This document shows, piece after piece, positions 1 through 11,571 of a DNA stretch of 64,000 nucleotides. Numbering within the stretch: the stretch's first letter is position 1; each line of letters begins with the position of its first letter. Origin of the DNA: Pseudidiomarina insulisalsae (GTDB lineage: Bacteria > Pseudomonadota > Gammaproteobacteria > Enterobacterales > Alteromonadaceae); assembly GCF_003987065.1 (NCBI RefSeq), contig NZ_PIPY01000012.1, positions 1 to 64,000 of the forward strand, read 5' to 3'. The notes below the pieces were generated by a model. It was not told the origin of the DNA and did no database searches. It saw only the letters and a program-made list of their open reading frames with translations. The translations under genes were made by a program, and so were the position numbers.

Positions 1-146
1 TTGTTAAGCACTTTTCCAATCAGTCAGGTGTATCCGAAGATACTGCATCCGAAGATGCTTTTTCTCTGCCTGAATCCGGTAAGTGCCCACACAGTTTGCT
101 TGGCTTGATATATTGTTAAAGAACGTTCGCTTCTTTCTGAAGCGGG
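1..146 (-). ncRNA. rRNA operon leader (5' end of pre-16S transcript, partial)
   Basis: Read on the minus strand this is the start of an rRNA transcript running left out of the window. It contains a boxA antiterminator, GTTCTTTAACA at 124-114, followed by text that resembles the standard gammaproteobacterial pre-16S leader (CAATATATCAAGC, then TGTGTGGGCACT). Further on lie two adjacent perfect hairpins with UUCG loops, at 58-45 (stem GCATC/GATGC) and 43-30 (stem GTATC/GATAC). The mature 16S lies beyond position 1. In E. coli clpB also neighbours an rRNA operon, so the location is conserved. The short plus-strand ORF here is not a gene. Confidence 0.85.
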
Positions 147-152
147 ATGCGT

Positions 153-180
153 ATTTTACGTCATCCTTTGCCAGCGTCAA
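153..180 (-). promoter_or_regulatory. rRNA operon promoter P2
   Basis: On the minus strand a -35 TTGACG (180-175) is separated by 16 bp from a -10 TAAAAT (158-153). A GC-containing discriminator follows. It lies about 30 bp upstream of boxA, the expected place for the proximal rrn promoter. Confidence 0.8.
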
Positions 181-264
181 GATCCTTTTCGATCTTTTTT
201 TTCAGGCGCTAAGCGCCGCTAGCCGTTATCTCTGGGGCTTTGCCCTCGGTGACAACGGCGGCGA

Positions 265-292
265 ATTATAAGGATCATGAAAGCCGGCGCAA
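265..292 (-). promoter_or_regulatory. rRNA operon promoter P1 with AT-rich upstream element
   Basis: On the minus strand TTGCGC (292-287) and a perfect TATAAT (270-265) are 16 bp apart. The discriminator TCGCCGCC is GC-rich, as in stringently controlled P1 promoters. Upstream (313-294) lies a perfect AT-rich palindrome, ATCTTTTTTCGAAAAAAGAT, with A/T tracts suited to an UP element. It also sits just past the pssA stop, so it could serve as a weak 3' end for pssA. Confidence 0.7.
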
Positions 293-328
293 GATCTTTT
301 TTCGAAAAAAGATTTGATCGCTTACTTT

Positions 329-1156
329 TTATTCAGAAGCGCTCTTTTTCTCTTCTTTTTGCGCATCTTTTGAGCTGTTGTCAGTCTCTTTCTCGTCTTC
401 GCAGTCTTCGTCGGTATCGCCAACGACATGTTTGAGTTCCAGCCGCTTCACTGAACGCACCGTCAGAATCGGACCCGATAGCGCATAAATAAAGAAGATA
501 CTGAACAAGACCAGTGAAGGCTCGGTCGCAACGACCACAAATGCCAGAACCATCGCCAGAATCACGACAAAGGAAACGCGCCCACGCCAGTCCACATCTT
601 TAAACGAGTGGTAACGGAAGTTACTGACCATAAGCAAGCCAGCACAAATCGTGATAATGGCAGCTAAATAACTAATGGAGCTTGGTTCGATTTCATATTT
701 AGAACCAACCCACACCAGGCCACTGACAATGGCAGCGGCGCTTGGAATTGCCAGGCCCTGGAAATAACGCTTGTCAGAGGTAGCCAGGTTCGTATTGAAG
801 CGTGCAAGTCGCAGTGCCCCACCGGCAACAAATATAAATGCAGCCAGCCAGCCAAATTTACCTAAATCAGATAACGCCCAGTTATACATAACCAGTGCCG
901 GAGCCATACCGAATGAGACGATATCAGCCATACTGTCGTATTCGGCACCAAAGTCGCTCTGGGTATTGGTCATGCGGGCCACCCGGCCGTCCAGGCCATC
1001 GAATACCATCGCCACAAAAACAGCAATCGCCGCTGATTCAAACTGATTATTCATTGAGGCGACAATCGCGAAGAACCCCGAGAACAGACCTGCTGTGGTC
1101 AGCAAATTAGGTAGTAAAAAGATTCCGCGATTCTTAGTCGATGCGTTATTTGGCAT
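329..1156 (-). CDS. pssA: CDP-diacylglycerol--serine O-phosphatidyltransferase
   Basis: Makes phosphatidylserine from CDP-diacylglycerol and L-serine at the inner membrane, the first step to phosphatidylethanolamine. The CDP-alcohol phosphotransferase signature is complete: D53, D56-G57, A60-R61, G70, D74 and D78, with canonical spacing. Several hydrophobic segments follow. At 275 residues it has the short integral-membrane (type II) architecture, unlike the E. coli type I enzyme. The C-terminal 35 residues are very acidic and lysine-rich and look like a cytoplasmic tail. It sits between clpB and the rRNA promoters, all leftward; no clear terminator separates it from the rrn promoters. Confidence 0.92.
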   Translation of the reverse strand: MPNNASTKNRGIFLLPNLLTTAGLFSGFFAIVASMNNQFESAAIAVFVAMVFDGLDGRVARMTNTQSDFGAEYDSMADIVSFGMAPALVMYNWALSDLGKFGWLAAFIFVAGGALRLARFNTNLATSDKRYFQGLAIPSAAAIVSGLVWVGSKYEIEPSSISYLAAIITICAGLLMVSNFRYHSFKDVDWRGRVSFVVILAMVLAFVVVATEPSLVLFSIFFIYALSGPILTVRSVKRLELKHVVGDTDEDCEDEKETDNSSKDAQKEEKKSASE

Positions 1157-1256
1157 AAAGCTTCCCGATTACAAAAAGTTGAGACCGTGAAGAATAGCAT
1201 AGCATGCGAGCTGCAATAAATAGCCATTGCAGCCCGCAGCTACCGTTTGCGCTCGA

Positions 1257-3830
1257 TTACTGAGTGATCACTATCGCCTCATCCTGATAATCAACCTTGA
1301 TTACCTGACCAGGTAGCAACTCGCCTGCCAGCAGTCGTTGCGCCAGAGGGTTCTCGATTTCTTGTTGGATCGCTCGCTTCAACGGGCGTGCGCCAAACAC
1401 CGGATCAAACCCTGCCGCCGCAAGATGATTTAAGGCTGCGTCGGTTAACTCCAACTGATAATCCCGTTCAGCTAAGCGCTTATGTAAGCGTTGTAACTGA
1501 ATTTCGGCAATCGAACGGATTTCCGATTTTGCCAGTGGATGGAACACGACGGTTTCATCAACACGGTTGAGGAACTCCGGCCGGAAGTGGTGTTGCAATA
1601 TTTCCACGACATTGGCCTTCATTTCCTCATAGGTCTGCTCGTGCGCCTTTTCCTGAATGACATCAGAACCCAGATTCGAGGTCATGATGATCACCGTATT
1701 ACGGAAATCAACCGTACGCCCCTGCCCATCGGTCAGACGTCCATCATCCAGCACCTGCAACAGGATATTGAAGACATCCGGATGCGCTTTTTCAACTTCA
1801 TCTAATAAGATGACCGAGTACGGACGGCGACGCACAGCTTCAGTCAGGTAACCACCTTCCTCATAGCCTACATAGCCCGGGGGCGCACCGACTAAGCGTG
1901 ACACAGCATGTTTTTCCATAAACTCAGACATATCAATGCGAACCATTGCATCTTCGGTATCGAATAAAAACGCTGCCAGCGATTTGCACAGTTCCGTTTT
2001 ACCCACACCGGTAGGGCCGAGGAACAGGAACGAACCAATCGGCCGTTGCGGATCAGCAAGCCCTGCACGTGAACGGCGAATCGCATTCGCGACCGAAGTC
2101 ACTGCTTCGTCTTGTCCCACCACGCGCCGATGCAACTGACTTTCCATCTGCAGTAATTTCTCGCGCTCACCTTCAAGCATTTTACTCACCGGGATACCAG
2201 TCCAGCGCGATAGCACGTCGGCAATCTGCTCCTCAGTCACCTTGTTCTTTAACAGCGTCATCTCCTGATCTTCCGCTTCGACCGCCGCAGCCAGTTGCCG
2301 CTCAAGCTCCGGTATTTTGCCGTACTGCAGTTCGGACATGCGGTTCAGATCACCCGCGCGGCGCGCGATATCCAGATCCGTTTTCGCCTGCTCAAGTTGC
2401 GCTTTAATATTCTGCGCGCCTTGTACCGCAGTTTTCTCGGACAACCAGACCTCTTCTAACTCGGCATATTTACGCTGTTGCTCCTCGAGCTCTTTCTCCA
2501 AGGTTTCCAGGCGCTTTTTGCTGGCTTCATCGTCCTCTTTTTGCAGCGCTTTTTGCTCCAGTTGCAACTGGATAATGCGGCGCTCAAGTCGATCAAGATC
2601 TTCCGGCTTCGAGTCAATTTGCATACGGATACTCGACGCAGCTTCATCGATCAGGTCAATGGCTTTGTCAGGCAACTGCCGGTCGCTGATATAGCGATGA
2701 GACAGTGTCGCCGCAGCGACAATTGCCGGGTCGGTAATTTGTACAGAGTGGTGCACTTCGTAACGTTCTTTCAGACCGCGCAAAATTGCAATGGTGTCCT
2801 CTACTGAAGGCTCATCTACCAGTACCTTCTGGAAACGTCGCTCGAGCGCGGCGTCCTTTTCAATATATTGGCGGTATTCATCCAGTGTCGTCGCACCTAC
2901 GCAATGAAGCTCGCCGCGGGCAAGGGCTGGCTTGAGCATATTGCCTGCGTCCATGGCACCGTCGGCTTTCCCGGCACCGACCATGGTATGCAGTTCATCA
3001 ATGAACAGAATAATGCGGCCTTCTTCTTTACTAAGCTCGTTCAGCACGGCTTTCAACCGCTCTTCAAACTCACCGCGGTATTTGGCACCGGCAAGCAGCG
3101 CCCCAAGATCGAGCGAGAGCACGCGTTTATGTTTCAGACCTTCGGGAACCTCGCCATTGACAATACGCTGCGCCAAACCTTCGACGATAGCGGTTTTACC
3201 AACGCCAGGCTCACCAATCAGTACCGGGTTATTTTTGGTGCGGCGTTGCAGAACCTGAATAGTCCGGCGGATCTCATCATCGCGCCCAATGACGGGGTCA
3301 AGCTTGCCCGATTCTGCCCGCTCGGTCAGATCAATGGTGTATTTCGTAAGTGCCTGGCGTTGGTCTTCGGCGCTTTGTTCATTAACATTCTGGCCACCAC
3401 GCACTTGTTCTATTGCTTGCTCAACTTTGCTACGGGTAATGCCAAGACGCTTGAGAATGTCGCCGAGTTTGCCTTTGTCTTCAGTCGCCGCCAACACAAA
3501 AAGCTCTGATGAAATATATTGGTCGTTACGCTTTTGCGCGTACTTATCGCAAAGGTTCAATAAGGTGCCGGTGGCTGACGATGCCTGCACCTCGCCGCCA
3601 ATACCTTCCACCTGAGGCAGGCTATCGAGTGCTTCACTAAGTGCCGCACGCAGCTGATTGGTATCGACCTGTAAATACGTCAGTAGCGGTCGTAGGGTAC
3701 CGCCGTCCTGATTTAACAAAGCCTGCATAATATGCACAGGCTCAATATATTGATGGTCACGTCCAAGCGCCAACGACTGCGCATCGGCAATGGCCATCTG
3801 GAATTTATTGGTTAATTTGTCGAATCGCAT
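1257..3830 (-). CDS. clpB: ATP-dependent disaggregase ClpB
   Basis: Hexameric AAA+ chaperone that, with DnaK, pulls polypeptides out of aggregates in the cytoplasm. The 857 residues match the family length. An N-terminal Clp repeat domain (about 1-145) precedes AAA-1 with Walker A GEPGVGKT at 206-213. A charged coiled-coil middle domain covers roughly 410-520, and AAA-2 has Walker A GPTGVGKT near 605. No ClpP-binding tripeptide loop typical of ClpA/X was noticed. A sigma-32-type promoter lies just upstream, consistent with heat-shock control. Synteny with pgeF and rluD is as in E. coli. Confidence 0.97.
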   Translation of the reverse strand: MRFDKLTNKFQMAIADAQSLALGRDHQYIEPVHIMQALLNQDGGTLRPLLTYLQVDTNQLRAALSEALDSLPQVEGIGGEVQASSATGTLLNLCDKYAQKRNDQYISSELFVLAATEDKGKLGDILKRLGITRSKVEQAIEQVRGGQNVNEQSAEDQRQALTKYTIDLTERAESGKLDPVIGRDDEIRRTIQVLQRRTKNNPVLIGEPGVGKTAIVEGLAQRIVNGEVPEGLKHKRVLSLDLGALLAGAKYRGEFEERLKAVLNELSKEEGRIILFIDELHTMVGAGKADGAMDAGNMLKPALARGELHCVGATTLDEYRQYIEKDAALERRFQKVLVDEPSVEDTIAILRGLKERYEVHHSVQITDPAIVAAATLSHRYISDRQLPDKAIDLIDEAASSIRMQIDSKPEDLDRLERRIIQLQLEQKALQKEDDEASKKRLETLEKELEEQQRKYAELEEVWLSEKTAVQGAQNIKAQLEQAKTDLDIARRAGDLNRMSELQYGKIPELERQLAAAVEAEDQEMTLLKNKVTEEQIADVLSRWTGIPVSKMLEGEREKLLQMESQLHRRVVGQDEAVTSVANAIRRSRAGLADPQRPIGSFLFLGPTGVGKTELCKSLAAFLFDTEDAMVRIDMSEFMEKHAVSRLVGAPPGYVGYEEGGYLTEAVRRRPYSVILLDEVEKAHPDVFNILLQVLDDGRLTDGQGRTVDFRNTVIIMTSNLGSDVIQEKAHEQTYEEMKANVVEILQHHFRPEFLNRVDETVVFHPLAKSEIRSIAEIQLQRLHKRLAERDYQLELTDAALNHLAAAGFDPVFGARPLKRAIQQEIENPLAQRLLAGELLPGQVIKVDYQDEAIVITQ

Positions 3831-3869
3831 GATTTATAACCTCACATACGCTAATAAGTCCTTGTAGCC

Positions 3870-3898
3870 TATGTGGGTATAAAATAGACGATTTCAAG
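3870..3898 (-). promoter_or_regulatory. Sigma-32 heat-shock promoter of clpB
   Basis: Minus strand: -35 CTTGAAA (3898-3892), 14-bp spacer, -10 CCCACATA (3877-3870). This fits the RpoH consensus CTTGAAA-N13-17-CCCCATNT with one clear mismatch. It lies 40 bp upstream of the clpB ATG and downstream of the pgeF stop, so clpB has its own heat-inducible promoter. Confidence 0.85.
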
Positions 3899-3907
3899 CA
3901 GGGTAGG

Positions 3908-4612
3908 CTAAATTTTCCAAATCAGGCTGGCAATGCGGCCACAGTTTCGATCGCGCCGGTAGGAGTCAAAGCGCGGGTCAGAGAAAGTACACAAACCACT
4001 TTGCACGACATCAGCAATACCTGACCGTTCAAGCATGCGTTCAGCCAGTAACGGTAGGTCGGCGAGCCAACGGTCGTTATGCGCATGGAAGGTGGCCGAG
4101 TCAACCAGTTGCGCAGTCGCAAACGCCTGACGAACTTCGTCGCCGACTTCAAAATAACGCACCGAAATTGCCGGGCCGATATACGCACTAAGTCGTTGCG
4201 GAGCAACGGGTAGCTGGGCCAGCGTCGTCGTAATAATGCCCGCCGCCAGACCGCGCCAGCCGGCATGAATAGCAGCAATTACCTGACCGTCGTCACTACA
4301 GAGCAGAATCGGCAGGCAATCAGCAGTTAGTACAGCGCAGACCGATGCTGGCTGCTGTGTCCAGATAGCATCGGCTACCGCACCCTGCCGCGCGGTCTCA
4401 AACTGAACCACGCGGGTACCGTGGCATTGCGCCAACCATTTTGGCTGCACCGGCAAATGCAAACGCCGCTGTAACTGCCTGCGGTGCCGCAATACAGTCG
4501 CCGGGTCGTCGCCGACATGCGCGGCAAGATTACCCGGTTCCGTGGTGGTAGTGACGCAAGCGCGCACGCCCTTTGGTAACACCCATGCCGGGGTAATACT
4601 ATTCTTCGGCAT
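3908..4612 (-). CDS. pgeF: Peptidoglycan editing factor / multicopper-type polyphenol oxidase family (YfiH)
   Basis: DUF152/YfiH family, about 234 residues. In E. coli the family member PgeF removes wrongly incorporated L-Ser from the UDP-MurNAc peptide; others act as purine nucleoside phosphorylases or laccases. Family motifs seen are CHGTRVV near 65, DCLPILL near 100 and AIHAGWRGL near 117, carrying the conserved His and Cys metal ligands. The start codon lies inside rluD (14-bp overlap), so the two are probably translationally coupled, as in E. coli. Which activity dominates cannot be told from sequence. Confidence 0.9.
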   Translation of the reverse strand: MPKNSITPAWVLPKGVRACVTTTTEPGNLAAHVGDDPATVLRHRRQLQRRLHLPVQPKWLAQCHGTRVVQFETARQGAVADAIWTQQPASVCAVLTADCLPILLCSDDGQVIAAIHAGWRGLAAGIITTTLAQLPVAPQRLSAYIGPAISVRYFEVGDEVRQAFATAQLVDSATFHAHNDRWLADLPLLAERMLERSGIADVVQSGLCTFSDPRFDSYRRDRNCGRIASLIWKI

Positions 4613-5567
4613 GGGCGTTGCGGTCGGCGCGCAGTAACTTTACTAACTCGACAAAGTCATCAGGGGTCGGCGCGTCAAACGACAGCCATTCACCGGTTAT
4701 CGGATGATGCAGCGACAGGCGCGCCGCATGCAATGCCTGACGTTTAAAGCCACGCAGGTAGGCAAGTAACTCCGGGCTGGCATCCTGCGGTGGGCGCGGA
4801 CGTCCGCCATAGGTGATATCACCCACCAGCGGATGGCGGATATGGGCCATATGTACCCGTATCTGGTGTGTCCGGCCCGTTTCAAGGCGCAGTCGCAGAT
4901 GGGTATGATTACGAAAACGTTCCACCACACGATAATGGGTCAACGCAGGTTTTCCCATTGCCACCACCGCCATATGCGTGCGCTTCGTCGGATGGCGGCC
5001 AATCGGCTCGTCGACATGTCCGCCGGCGGTCATCGCGCCGTTACAGACCGCCTCGTATTCACGAGTGATCTCCCGCTCCTGCATGGCTGCCACGAGATGG
5101 GTCTGGGCCGGCAGAGTTTTCGCCACTACCATCAGGCCGGTGGTATCTTTATCGAGGCGATGAATAATTCCGGCACGCGGTACCTGATCAATAGCCGGAT
5201 AATGATGCAGCAAAGCGTTCAACAAGGTGCCGCTTGGCGTGCCGGCACCGGGGTGTACGACCAGGCCTGCCGGTTTGTTAATCACCATAATGGCGTCATC
5301 TTCGTAAACAATATTGAGCCGAATCGGTTGCGCTTCAAACCTTTGTTCTTCAATCAGCTCAGCGGTGACTTCAACGGTCATTCCGGTAATCATTTTTTCG
5401 CGGGGCTTATCGACAAGCTTTCCGTCGACCTTTACGCACTGGTCGGTAATCCAGTTTTTTAAGCGCGAGCGCGAGTAATCCGGGAACAACTCCGCGAGCG
5501 TCTGGTCCAAGCGTTTGCCATTGCAAGAGGCAGGGACCGTACCAGTTAATTCAATATGTTCACTCAT
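4599..5567 (-). CDS. rluD: 23S rRNA pseudouridine(1911/1915/1917) synthase
   Basis: Converts three uridines in helix 69 of 23S rRNA to pseudouridine. An N-terminal S4-like RNA-binding segment (FPDYSRSRLKNWI) is followed by the RsuA/RluA catalytic domain with HRLDKDTTG; the catalytic Asp is residue 139 from my start, the same number as in E. coli RluD. I chose the ATG at 5567 (MSEHIELTG) because it aligns with the E. coli N-terminus. The frame is open 18 codons further to 5621 but without homology. Divergent from bamD, as in E. coli. Confidence 0.93.
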   Translation of the reverse strand: MSEHIELTGTVPASCNGKRLDQTLAELFPDYSRSRLKNWITDQCVKVDGKLVDKPREKMITGMTVEVTAELIEEQRFEAQPIRLNIVYEDDAIMVINKPAGLVVHPGAGTPSGTLLNALLHHYPAIDQVPRAGIIHRLDKDTTGLMVVAKTLPAQTHLVAAMQEREITREYEAVCNGAMTAGGHVDEPIGRHPTKRTHMAVVAMGKPALTHYRVVERFRNHTHLRLRLETGRTHQIRVHMAHIRHPLVGDITYGGRPRPPQDASPELLAYLRGFKRQALHAARLSLHHPITGEWLSFDAPTPDDFVELVKLLRADRNAHAEE

Positions 5568-5696
5568 AAAATAAACAATGGACCTGTGAAAGCAGCCAAG
5601 GCTGCGATAGAATGCATGCAATTTCGAAGTGAATAGTGTACCTGTTTGGCGCGCTATGCACCAAAACTAAATCAACAGAGATCAGAACAATAACTT

Positions 5697-6449
5697 ATGA
5701 AACTGCGTATTAGTTTGCTGTTAGCGCTTACCATCATGCTCGGCGCATGCTCCAGTTCTCCGGATGAAGACTTGTCTGCTGAGGTACTTAACGACGCCGC
5801 GTTATTATACGAGCGCGCGCAAGGCAATATTGCCGCGGGTAACTTCAGTAACGCCCAGCGTATTCTGAAACAACACGCCACGCGCTACCCGTTTGGTCCT
5901 TATGCCCACCAGGTGCAAATGGACCAGATCTATGTGAACTACAAGCTCGGTGATATCGATAAAGCGCTGGCCGAAGTGGATCGCTTTATGCAGTTAAACC
6001 CGAATCACCCGAACCTTGATTATGTTATGTACATGCGTGGCTTGATCAATCAGCGCGCAGACGCGAACGTGATTCAGGAAATGGTCGGTATTGATCGTTC
6101 TGACCGCGACCCCAGCAAGGCTGAGCAAGCGTTCAATGATTTCTCAACTTTGTTACGCCGCTTTCCTGACTCTAAATATGCGGCCGACGCGAAGCAGCGG
6201 ATGATCGCTATTAAAAGCCGTCTGGCAAAGTATGAAATTGCCGTAGCAGAGTATTACATGAAGCGTGATGCCTGGTTGGCAGCGGCAAATCGCGGTAAGT
6301 ATGTTCTGGAAAACTATCCTGATGTGCCACAAACGGAACAAGCGCTGGCGATTATGATGGAAAGTTATGACGTGCTGGGGCTGGAAGAGTTACGTGACAG
6401 TGCCCGCGCGACCCTTGAGACAAACTTCCCGGGCAGCCGCTATTTGTAA
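5697..6449 (+). CDS. bamD: Outer-membrane assembly lipoprotein BamD
   Basis: Essential lipoprotein of the BAM complex that inserts beta-barrel proteins into the outer membrane. The signal peptide ends in a lipobox LGAC with Cys18 as acylation site. The mature part has repeated TPR-like helical segments (for example YERAQGNIAAGNFSNAQRIL and YAHQVQMDQIYVNYKLGDID). The 250 residues match the family. The first Met follows a leader with no other in-frame candidate. Divergent from rluD; a hairpin downstream probably ends the transcript. Confidence 0.95.
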   Translation: MKLRISLLLALTIMLGACSSSPDEDLSAEVLNDAALLYERAQGNIAAGNFSNAQRILKQHATRYPFGPYAHQVQMDQIYVNYKLGDIDKALAEVDRFMQLNPNHPNLDYVMYMRGLINQRADANVIQEMVGIDRSDRDPSKAEQAFNDFSTLLRRFPDSKYAADAKQRMIAIKSRLAKYEIAVAEYYMKRDAWLAAANRGKYVLENYPDVPQTEQALAIMMESYDVLGLEELRDSARATLETNFPGSRYL

Positions 6450-6479
6450 GCCGCCGAGAAGTTCTTAATAGTTCAAACT

Positions 6480-8503
<2,024 letters not shown>

Positions 8504-8577
8504 AGAGTGTATTTACCTCTGCGCTTATTTAAGCTGCGCATAATATAGCAGGCGCCCGCAGCGAGCAAATCAAGAAC

Positions 8578-9096
8578 TTAGACATAACCCAGCGTAAATA
8601 CCTCGCTGCCGCTGCGTAACCGGGCGGTGCCGGACGCGGAATCGATCTCAGCAATCTCTGCCCACTGGTAATAAACGTTACGGTGTATTTTCGCCAGCAG
8701 ACCATGATCAAGTTGAATATAAGGCAGGTCTTCTTTTAAAACTAAAGGATAATCTGCGGACAGCGGATATTTGCTATCAATATTGGTCGTCACCTGAATA
8801 ACCGTCTGGTTATCGGCCGCAACACGCTGCCACTGGGTAACAATAAGCGGTGCATCTGCCACCGATATTTTTACTTTCTCGACAGGCGTCACTAAAAAGT
8901 GCTCGCCATCTTTGCAGATTAAAACAGACGCGAAAAGTTTGATCAGACGTTGACGTTTTATCGGAGAGTTTTGATAGAACCAGTTGCCCTCCCCGTCGAT
9001 ATGCAATGGAATTTCACCGCAATATTGCGGGTCCCACTGCTCGGTCGGGGCATGGTGACGCAGTTCTAAAGATTCTAGAAGCTGCTTTAATTGCAT
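8578..9096 (-). CDS. DUF1285 family protein
   Basis: A 172-residue cytoplasmic protein without signal peptide or membrane segments. It matches the DUF1285 family by its conserved pieces CGEIPLHIDGEGNWFYQ, SPIKRQRLIKLFASVL and LVTPVEKVKI. The function is not established to my knowledge. Its ATG follows the stop of the upstream response regulator by one base, so the two form a tight operon with the regulator first. That context may hint at a regulatory or stress role, but nothing in the sequence shows catalysis. Confidence 0.8.
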   Translation of the reverse strand: MQLKQLLESLELRHHAPTEQWDPQYCGEIPLHIDGEGNWFYQNSPIKRQRLIKLFASVLICKDGEHFLVTPVEKVKISVADAPLIVTQWQRVAADNQTVIQVTTNIDSKYPLSADYPLVLKEDLPYIQLDHGLLAKIHRNVYYQWAEIAEIDSASGTARLRSGSEVFTLGYV

Positions 9097-9097
9097 G

Positions 9098-9724
9098 TTA
9101 ACTTACCAGGCGTTTCTGTCGTAAAAGGTACCATAAGGTCGCCTCAGTGCGGTTAGAGACCTTGATAGCTTTAAAGATAGCAGATAAGTGAACCCGGATG
9201 GTACCTTCGGTGATACCCAGAATCGTCGCAATTTCTTTATTCGAAAGTCCTTGCGCCAGAAGCTGCATGATCTCGAGTTGCCGCGGCGATAAGAAACTCT
9301 CAGCTTGAGCGCTGCGCGGAGCAATTTCAGTCAGCCGCGATTCATCAGGAACATAACGATCATTTTTTAGCAGGGCCCGCACTGCGTACTTAGCGTCTTC
9401 CGAGGAGGAATCTTTAGGCAGATAACTGCGGACGCCCGCACTCAATGCCTGCCGGATTTCCGACATAGGTCGCGACCAACAAAACAGAACCACATGAGCA
9501 GTAGGTGCGTATTTCTTGATAAATGCTAAAGTGGGCCGCAGTTCGGCGTCAGGTAAGTCGATATCGAGAAAGATTAAATTATACTGACTGGTATGCTTTA
9601 AATAGTCAGTTGCAAGCTCAAAGTTGGGGGCCTCGAAGATGGCCAGTTCGGAGCAGTAGCTCGTGCATAAGTGGATCAGGCCGGCGCGAGTGAAAAACTG
9701 TGGATCGATTATTAGAATTTTCAT
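9098..9724 (-). CDS. LuxR/NarL-type response regulator (orphan)
   Basis: An N-terminal receiver domain is followed by a LuxR-type helix-turn-helix (SPRQLEIMQLLAQGLSNKEI, near 140-205). From the chosen start the phospho-acceptor is Asp54 (FLDIDLPD) and the conserved Lys is in SYLPKDSS. The usual acidic pair is DP instead of DD/DE (IIDPQFF), so one Mg2+ ligand is missing and phosphorylation may be altered. I use ATG 9724 (MKILIIDPQ), which begins the receiver fold; an upstream Met at 9757 adds 11 unconserved residues. No histidine kinase is nearby. Confidence 0.85.
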   Translation of the reverse strand: MKILIIDPQFFTRAGLIHLCTSYCSELAIFEAPNFELATDYLKHTSQYNLIFLDIDLPDAELRPTLAFIKKYAPTAHVVLFCWSRPMSEIRQALSAGVRSYLPKDSSSEDAKYAVRALLKNDRYVPDESRLTEIAPRSAQAESFLSPRQLEIMQLLAQGLSNKEIATILGITEGTIRVHLSAIFKAIKVSNRTEATLWYLLRQKRLVS

Positions 9725-9879
9725 GGCGTTCTGCACTCTTACTGAGTTAAGTACCAAAGTGAAGTTAGTCTACACCTAAAAATAGTGTAAAAAAATTAAG
9801 TTAACGTTTTAGTTGTAAATAAATATAAATATCAAACAAGTAATACGAATATAGTTATAAACCCTACAGAGAGTAAACT

Positions 9880-11559
9880 ATGAGAATTGTTTTAACCTTG
9901 TTAGCTACTGTGTTTAGCTTAGTCGTTTGTTCAGTAAATGCACAAACGAAACTCTATTTTAATTTACAAGGCTATACTCTAACCGGCGAGCCCGGGAACA
10001 ACGCCGAGCTTCGCGAGTTCAACGCCCTGCTGGTGCAAGACGGTAAGGTTGCAGCGGTGGGCGACGCTCAAGAACTACAAGAGCTTTACTCCGTCGCCGC
10101 GGCAGATAAAGTAAACCTGAACGGTAAAACAGTATTACCCGGCATTATTGATGCCCATGGTCATATGCTCGGCTTAGGTGAAAATCTCATGCAGGTTGAC
10201 CTGCGCAATGCTCGCTCTGAAACAGAAGCGGTCAAGCAGGTGGTCGACTTCGCCGCCACCGAAATGGGCCCCTGGGTAATTGGTCGGGGCTGGAATCAGG
10301 AGAACTGGTCTGCCAAGCGCTTTCCTACTGTCGCCAGTCTTGATGAGTTTGTCAGCGACCGTCCGGTATGGCTGACCCGGGTGGATGGCCATGCCGGCTG
10401 GGCCAACAGCAAAGCGCTGGAACTTGCCGGTATCACCGCAGACACGGTCAGCCCTGAAGGCGGTGAAATTATTCGCGACGCGAACGGTGAACCGACCGGT
10501 GTGCTGATTGATAACGCAATGGCGTTGGTGGAGAGCAAAATTCCAGCCAAGGATGCCGACTATCATCGTCGTGCGTTAAAGGCAGCATTTGATCACCTGG
10601 TATCTGAAGGTATTACCGGCGTACATGATGCCGGTATTGATGCGCTCAACCTGGAGGTGTACCAGGAACTAGCGCAGGCGCAGCAAATGCCGGTACGCGT
10701 TTACGCGATGCTAAGCGCTACTGAGCCGAAACTGCCACAATTGCTTGAACAAGGTGCGATTACCACTGCAGATGATCGCCTGACAGTACGCAGCGTGAAA
10801 ATTTATACCGACGGTGCGCTTGGTAGTCGCGGCGCAGCCCTGATTGAACCTTATCATGACGACCCAAATAATCGTGGTTTGTTGGTCACCCAACCCGGCG
10901 CCATTGAGGCGCTCTTTGAGTTGGTCATCCCACACGGCTTCCAAATCAATATTCACGCCATCGGTGACCGGGCGAACCGTATCGCGCTCGACAAGTTTGC
11001 AAAGACCTTCGCCACCATTGGCGGACGCAATTTACGCCATCGTGTTGAGCATGCACAAGTCGTTCACCCGGACGATATTCCGCGCTTTAAAGCGCTCGAC
11101 ATTATCGCCTCAATGCAGCCGACTCATGCCACCTCTGACAAGAACATGGCAGAAGACCGTCTAGGTAAAGCTCGTATGGCGGGTGCCTATGCCTGGCAGA
11201 CCTTTTTAGAACAGGGCACTATTATTGCTGCAGGTTCAGATTTTCCGGTTGAGTTATCCAACCCGTTCTTCGGTGTGCACGCCGCTGTGACGCGTCAGGA
11301 CCGCGACGATCAGCCCAAAGGTGGCTGGTATGCGCATGAGGCAATGACCTTAGAGCAGGCGCTGCGTGCTTTCACACTTGACGCCGCCTATGCCTCAGGC
11401 CAGGAACAGGTACTTGGTAGTCTGGAGCCGGGCAAATGGGCCGATTTTATTGTTCTGGATCAAGATCCTTTTGCCGTGAGCGACGATAAACTATGGCAGG
11501 CCGATGTCCTGGCCACTTATGTTGCCGGGGAAGCGGTTTATCAGCGCAATCAAGAGTAG
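9880..11559 (+). CDS. Exported amidohydrolase (YtcJ-like, amidohydrolase family 3)
   Basis: A 559-residue metal-dependent hydrolase. The N-terminus is a Sec signal peptide ending near VNA-QT. The metal-binding HxH motif is in IIDAHGHMLG near residue 90, and later conserved blocks include HRVEHAQVVHP and AAGSDFPVE. The fold matches the YtcJ-like branch whose substrates are mostly unknown; imidazolone-, urea- or amide-type substrates are possible. It probably acts in the periplasm. pdxH starts 12 bp downstream, so co-transcription is likely. The 155-bp AT-rich gap before it separates it from the divergent regulator. Confidence 0.85.
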   Translation: MRIVLTLLATVFSLVVCSVNAQTKLYFNLQGYTLTGEPGNNAELREFNALLVQDGKVAAVGDAQELQELYSVAAADKVNLNGKTVLPGIIDAHGHMLGLGENLMQVDLRNARSETEAVKQVVDFAATEMGPWVIGRGWNQENWSAKRFPTVASLDEFVSDRPVWLTRVDGHAGWANSKALELAGITADTVSPEGGEIIRDANGEPTGVLIDNAMALVESKIPAKDADYHRRALKAAFDHLVSEGITGVHDAGIDALNLEVYQELAQAQQMPVRVYAMLSATEPKLPQLLEQGAITTADDRLTVRSVKIYTDGALGSRGAALIEPYHDDPNNRGLLVTQPGAIEALFELVIPHGFQINIHAIGDRANRIALDKFAKTFATIGGRNLRHRVEHAQVVHPDDIPRFKALDIIASMQPTHATSDKNMAEDRLGKARMAGAYAWQTFLEQGTIIAAGSDFPVELSNPFFGVHAAVTRQDRDDQPKGGWYAHEAMTLEQALRAFTLDAAYASGQEQVLGSLEPGKWADFIVLDQDPFAVSDDKLWQADVLATYVAGEAVYQRNQE

Positions 11560-11571
11560 GAAACAAGCACT

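Noticed and set aside
83-271. 62-residue plus-strand ORF at the left edge
   Set aside because: It lies across the rRNA leader and both rRNA promoters on the other strand; no ribosome site or family resemblance.
1157-1256. Hairpin with GCTGCAA/TTGCAGC arms after clpB as a terminator
   Set aside because: Arms can pair but no T run follows in the clpB direction; too weak to call.
2868-3509. 213-residue ORF antisense to clpB
   Set aside because: Shadow of clpB codon usage on the opposite strand; clpB is certain and the antisense protein resembles nothing.
4833-5462. 209-residue ORF antisense to rluD
   Set aside because: Entirely within the conserved rluD coding sequence, no support of its own.
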